Of a DNA stretch of 7,076 bases, positions 4,522 to 7,076 are shown in pieces. This DNA is from Gammaproteobacteria bacterium. GTDB taxonomy: Bacteria; Pseudomonadota; Gammaproteobacteria; S012-40. Where the stretch lies: NCBI GenBank assembly GCA_029864945.1, contig JAOTSL010000167.1, forward strand, positions 1-7,076, in the 5' to 3' direction. The position numbers were made by a program, and so were the translations under genes. The notes under the pieces were generated by a model. That model was not told the DNA's origin. It saw only the letters and a list, made by a program, of their open reading frames with translations, and did not search any database. Within the stretch, counting starts at the first letter, position 1. The number at the start of each line of letters is the position of its first letter.

Positions 4522-7076
4522 ATGCCAAAACGTACAGACATAAAAAGTATTTTGATTATTGGAGCAGGCCCAATCGTAATTGGGCAGGCGTGTGAATTTG
4601 ATTATTCTGGTGCGCAGGCATGTAAAGCCTTAAGAGAAGAAGGTTACAGAGTAATTCTGATTAACTCTAATCCAGCGACGATCATGACCGATCCAGGTAC
4701 GGCCGACAGCGTTTATATCGAGCCTATCCATTGGCAAACAGTTGAGAAAATCATCGAGAAGGAAAAGCCCGATGCAATCTTACCAACCATGGGTGGCCAA
4801 ACGGCATTAAATTGTGCATTGGATCTTGAGCGTGAAGGTGTATTAAAAAAACACAACGTAGAGATGATCGGTGCGACGAGTGATGCTATTGATAAAGCCG
4901 AAGATAGATCTCGTTTTAAAGAAGCGATGACAAAAATCGGTTTGCCAACACCTACAGCGGGCGTTGCTCATAGCTTGGAAGAAGCCGAACAGGTTCAAGC
5001 GCGCATTGGTTTTCCTGCCATTATTCGTCCGTCATTTACGATGGGCGGAAGTGGTGGCGGTATCGCTTATAACAAAGAAGAATTTGTTGAAATTTGTACT
5101 CGTGGTCTTGATCTCTCGCCAACCAATGAGCTATTGATAGAAGAGTCTGTGCTTGGTTGGAAAGAATATGAAATGGAAGTTGTTCGTGATCACAAAGACA
5201 ACTGCATTATTATTTGCTCAATCGAAAATTTTGACGCGATGGGAGTTCATACCGGCGATTCGATTACGGTAGCACCAGCTCAAACCTTGACTGATAAAGA
5301 ATATCAAATCATGCGTAATGCGTCGCTGGCAGTACTGCGAGAAATTGGTGTTGATACTGGTGGCTCAAACGTACAGTTTGCTATTAATCCCGTTGACGGC
5401 CGCATGATTGTTATCGAAATGAATCCTCGGGTTTCACGTTCATCTGCACTTGCGTCTAAAGCGACTGGTTTTCCTATTGCAAAAGTAGCAGCAAAACTGG
5501 CTGTTGGTTTTACATTGGATGAATTACAAAATGAAATTACCGGTGGTGCGACGCCAGCGTCATTTGAGCCTAGCATTGATTACGTTGTAACTAAAATTCC
5601 AAGATTTACTTTTGAAAAATTTCCACAAGCTGATGCAACGCTAACAACCCAAATGAAGTCGGTTGGTGAAGTGATGGCAATTGGCCGAACTTTTCAAGAG
5701 TCTATGCACAAGGCTATTCGTGGACTTGAAACCGGTAATTCCGGATTTGATGAAAAGATTGCGTTAGATGATCCCCAGTTAATGGAGACGTTGCGTCACG
5801 AACTTGCTGTACCCCGGGCTGATCGCCTTTGGTATATTGCTGATGCATTTCGTGCTGGAATGACAATGGATGATATATTTAACCTTACTAAAATTGATCC
5901 GTGGTTTTTGATACAAATAGAAAATATTCTTGAAGAAGAAAGTGTTCTTAAAACAGGTTCATTAAGTGGACTTGATAAAGCCGAAATGTTTCGCTTGAAA
6001 CAAAAAGGGTTTTCCGATGCCAGGCTTGCCACGTTATTAGCGCAATCAGAGCAGGCTGTAAGAGACCATCGCCGACAAATGGGTGTTAAGCCTGTGTATA
6101 AGCGTGTTGATTCTTGTGGTGGAGAGTTTGCAACTGAAACAGCATACATGTATTCAACCTATGAAGAAGAATGCGAAGCAAACCCTACCGATAGAGAAAA
6201 AATTATCGTACTTGGCGGCGGCCCAAATCGTATAGGGCAGGGAATTGAGTTTGATTATTGCTGCGTTCATGCTGCACTGGCCATGCGTGAAGATGGTTAT
6301 GAAACAATAATGATTAACTGTAATCCGGAAACTGTTTCTACCGATTACGATACCTCTGATCGACTTTATTTTGAACCACTGACGTTGGAAGATGTGCTGG
6401 AAGTTGTTGATCTTGAAAAACCTAAAGGTGTCATTGTTCAATATGGTGGCCAAACACCTTTACGTTTAGCGCGTGCTTTGGAAGCAGCGGGTGTTCCGAT
6501 AATTGGTACATCGCCTGATGCCATCGATCGTGCAGAAGATCGCGAAAGATTTCAGCAGATGATTGTTCGCCTTGGTTTATTGCAGCCAGCAAATGCAACT
6601 GCCAGAAGCCCAGCTGAGGCGATTAAGCTAGCTGATTCAATTGGCTATCCATTAGTTGTTAGGCCATCTTATGTATTGGGTGGTCGCGCTATGGAAATTG
6701 TTTATAACGAAGCAGATCTCGAACGTTATATGCGCGAAGCCGTTTCTGTTTCAAATGATTCACCTGTATTGCTTGATCTTTTTCTAGACGATGCAATTGA
6801 AGTTGATATTGATGCGATCTGTGACGGTGAGCAAGTTATTATCGGTGGCATCATGGAGCACATTGAACAGGCTGGAATTCATTCCGGTGATTCGGCATGC
6901 TCTTTACCGCCTTATTCTCTCTCTCCACAGATTCAGGACAGGATTCGTGAACAGATTAAAATGATGGCCAAAGAATTGGGTGTTGTTGGTTTGATGAATA
7001 CCCAGGTTGCCGTTAAAGGCGATGATATTTATATTATTGAAGTAAATCCACGTGCTTCGCGAACGGTTCCTTTTGT
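4522..7076 (+). CDS. carB: Carbamoyl phosphate synthetase large subunit, C-terminus beyond the right edge
   Basis: CarB makes carbamoyl phosphate from bicarbonate, ammonia and two ATP, feeding arginine and pyrimidine synthesis. The 851 codons present are open throughout; the family has about 1070, so roughly 220 residues are missing. The first half is the carboxyphosphate unit. It has GAGPIVIGQACEFDYSGAQA, then Arg129, Arg169, His243 and the metal ligands Glu299 and Asn301 in EMNPRVSRSS, all at the E. coli positions. An oligomerisation region spans about 400-550. The second, carbamoyl phosphate half starts with LGGGPNRIGQGIEFDYCC. Its Arg674, Arg714, Glu840 and Asn842 lie one position before their E. 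coli counterparts. The window cuts just after NPRASRTVPFV, so the rest of the second ATP-grasp fold and the allosteric domain that binds UMP and ornithine are not seen. The ATG at 4522 has only an A-rich stretch (aaaaagaaa) before it, so translation may be coupled to carA. Confidence 0.98.
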   Translation, partial: MPKRTDIKSILIIGAGPIVIGQACEFDYSGAQACKALREEGYRVILINSNPATIMTDPGTADSVYIEPIHWQTVEKIIEKEKPDAILPTMGGQTALNCALDLEREGVLKKHNVEMIGATSDAIDKAEDRSRFKEAMTKIGLPTPTAGVAHSLEEAEQVQARIGFPAIIRPSFTMGGSGGGIAYNKEEFVEICTRGLDLSPTNELLIEESVLGWKEYEMEVVRDHKDNCIIICSIENFDAMGVHTGDSITVAPAQTLTDKEYQIMRNASLAVLREIGVDTGGSNVQFAINPVDGRMIVIEMNPRVSRSSALASKATGFPIAKVAAKLAVGFTLDELQNEITGGATPASFEPSIDYVVTKIPRFTFEKFPQADATLTTQMKSVGEVMAIGRTFQESMHKAIRGLETGNSGFDEKIALDDPQLMETLRHELAVPRADRLWYIADAFRAGMTMDDIFNLTKIDPWFLIQIENILEEESVLKTGSLSGLDKAEMFRLKQKGFSDARLATLLAQSEQAVRDHRRQMGVKPVYKRVDSCGGEFATETAYMYSTYEEECEANPTDREKIIVLGGGPNRIGQGIEFDYCCVHAALAMREDGYETIMINCNPETVSTDYDTSDRLYFEPLTLEDVLEVVDLEKPKGVIVQYGGQTPLRLARALEAAGVPIIGTSPDAIDRAEDRERFQQMIVRLGLLQPANATARSPAEAIKLADSIGYPLVVRPSYVLGGRAMEIVYNEADLERYMREAVSVSNDSPVLLDLFLDDAIEVDIDAICDGEQVIIGGIMEHIEQAGIHSGDSACSLPPYSLSPQIQDRIREQIKMMAKELGVVGLMNTQVAVKGDDIYIIEVNPRASRTVPF

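Noticed and set aside
5796..6453. Long antisense open frames opposite carB (also at 5304-5576), and opposite carA at 3656-3838 and 4308-4541
   Set aside because: They lie wholly or mostly within well-conserved car genes, have no ribosome sites or recognisable domains, and reflect the codon bias of the sense strand.
1..7076. CRISPR arrays, tRNA or rRNA genes, complete insertion sequences
   Set aside because: No regularly spaced direct repeats, tRNA-like cloverleaf or rRNA stretch, and no transposase coding sequence was seen on either strand.

Overview
The window looks like chromosomal DNA of a gammaproteobacterium with moderate to low GC. CarA and CarB can be aligned almost residue for residue with the Escherichia coli enzymes as I know them. 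NdpA/YejK-type nucleoid proteins are mainly gammaproteobacterial, and carA appears to use a rare TTG start. I cannot name a genus from the sequence alone.

Left part (1-1091, minus strand): a hemolysin III / YqfA-type (PAQR-like) membrane protein gene runs off the left edge and is broken twice. A 161-bp, almost fully palindromic MITE (318-478), flanked by a CTAG target duplication, splits it after codon 74. A separate frameshift lies further downstream, between about 160 and 195. Between this pseudogene and the next gene is a roughly 390-bp stretch. Its only plausible content is a small open frame (882-1058, minus) of unknown status.

Middle part (1092-3024): an intact NdpA/YejK-like nucleoid-associated protein (minus) and a predicted lipoprotein of unknown function (plus) are transcribed divergently from a 220-bp AT-rich intergenic region.

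Right part (3025-7076, plus): the carAB operon for carbamoyl phosphate synthetase. A good sigma70-type promoter (TAGACA-17-TAAAAT) precedes a leader of about 180 nt. The leader holds an 11-bp perfect hairpin and a second, weak terminator-like hairpin. carA (383 aa from TTG) is followed 22 bp later by carB, of which the first 851 codons are present and open. CarA releases ammonia from glutamine, and CarB uses it with bicarbonate and two ATP to make carbamoyl phosphate for arginine and pyrimidine synthesis.

I found no convincing new multi-gene system. The most interesting items are the MITE that split hlyIII with a cleanly reconstructable empty site, the structured carA leader, and the small open frame directly behind ndpA in the same reading frame.
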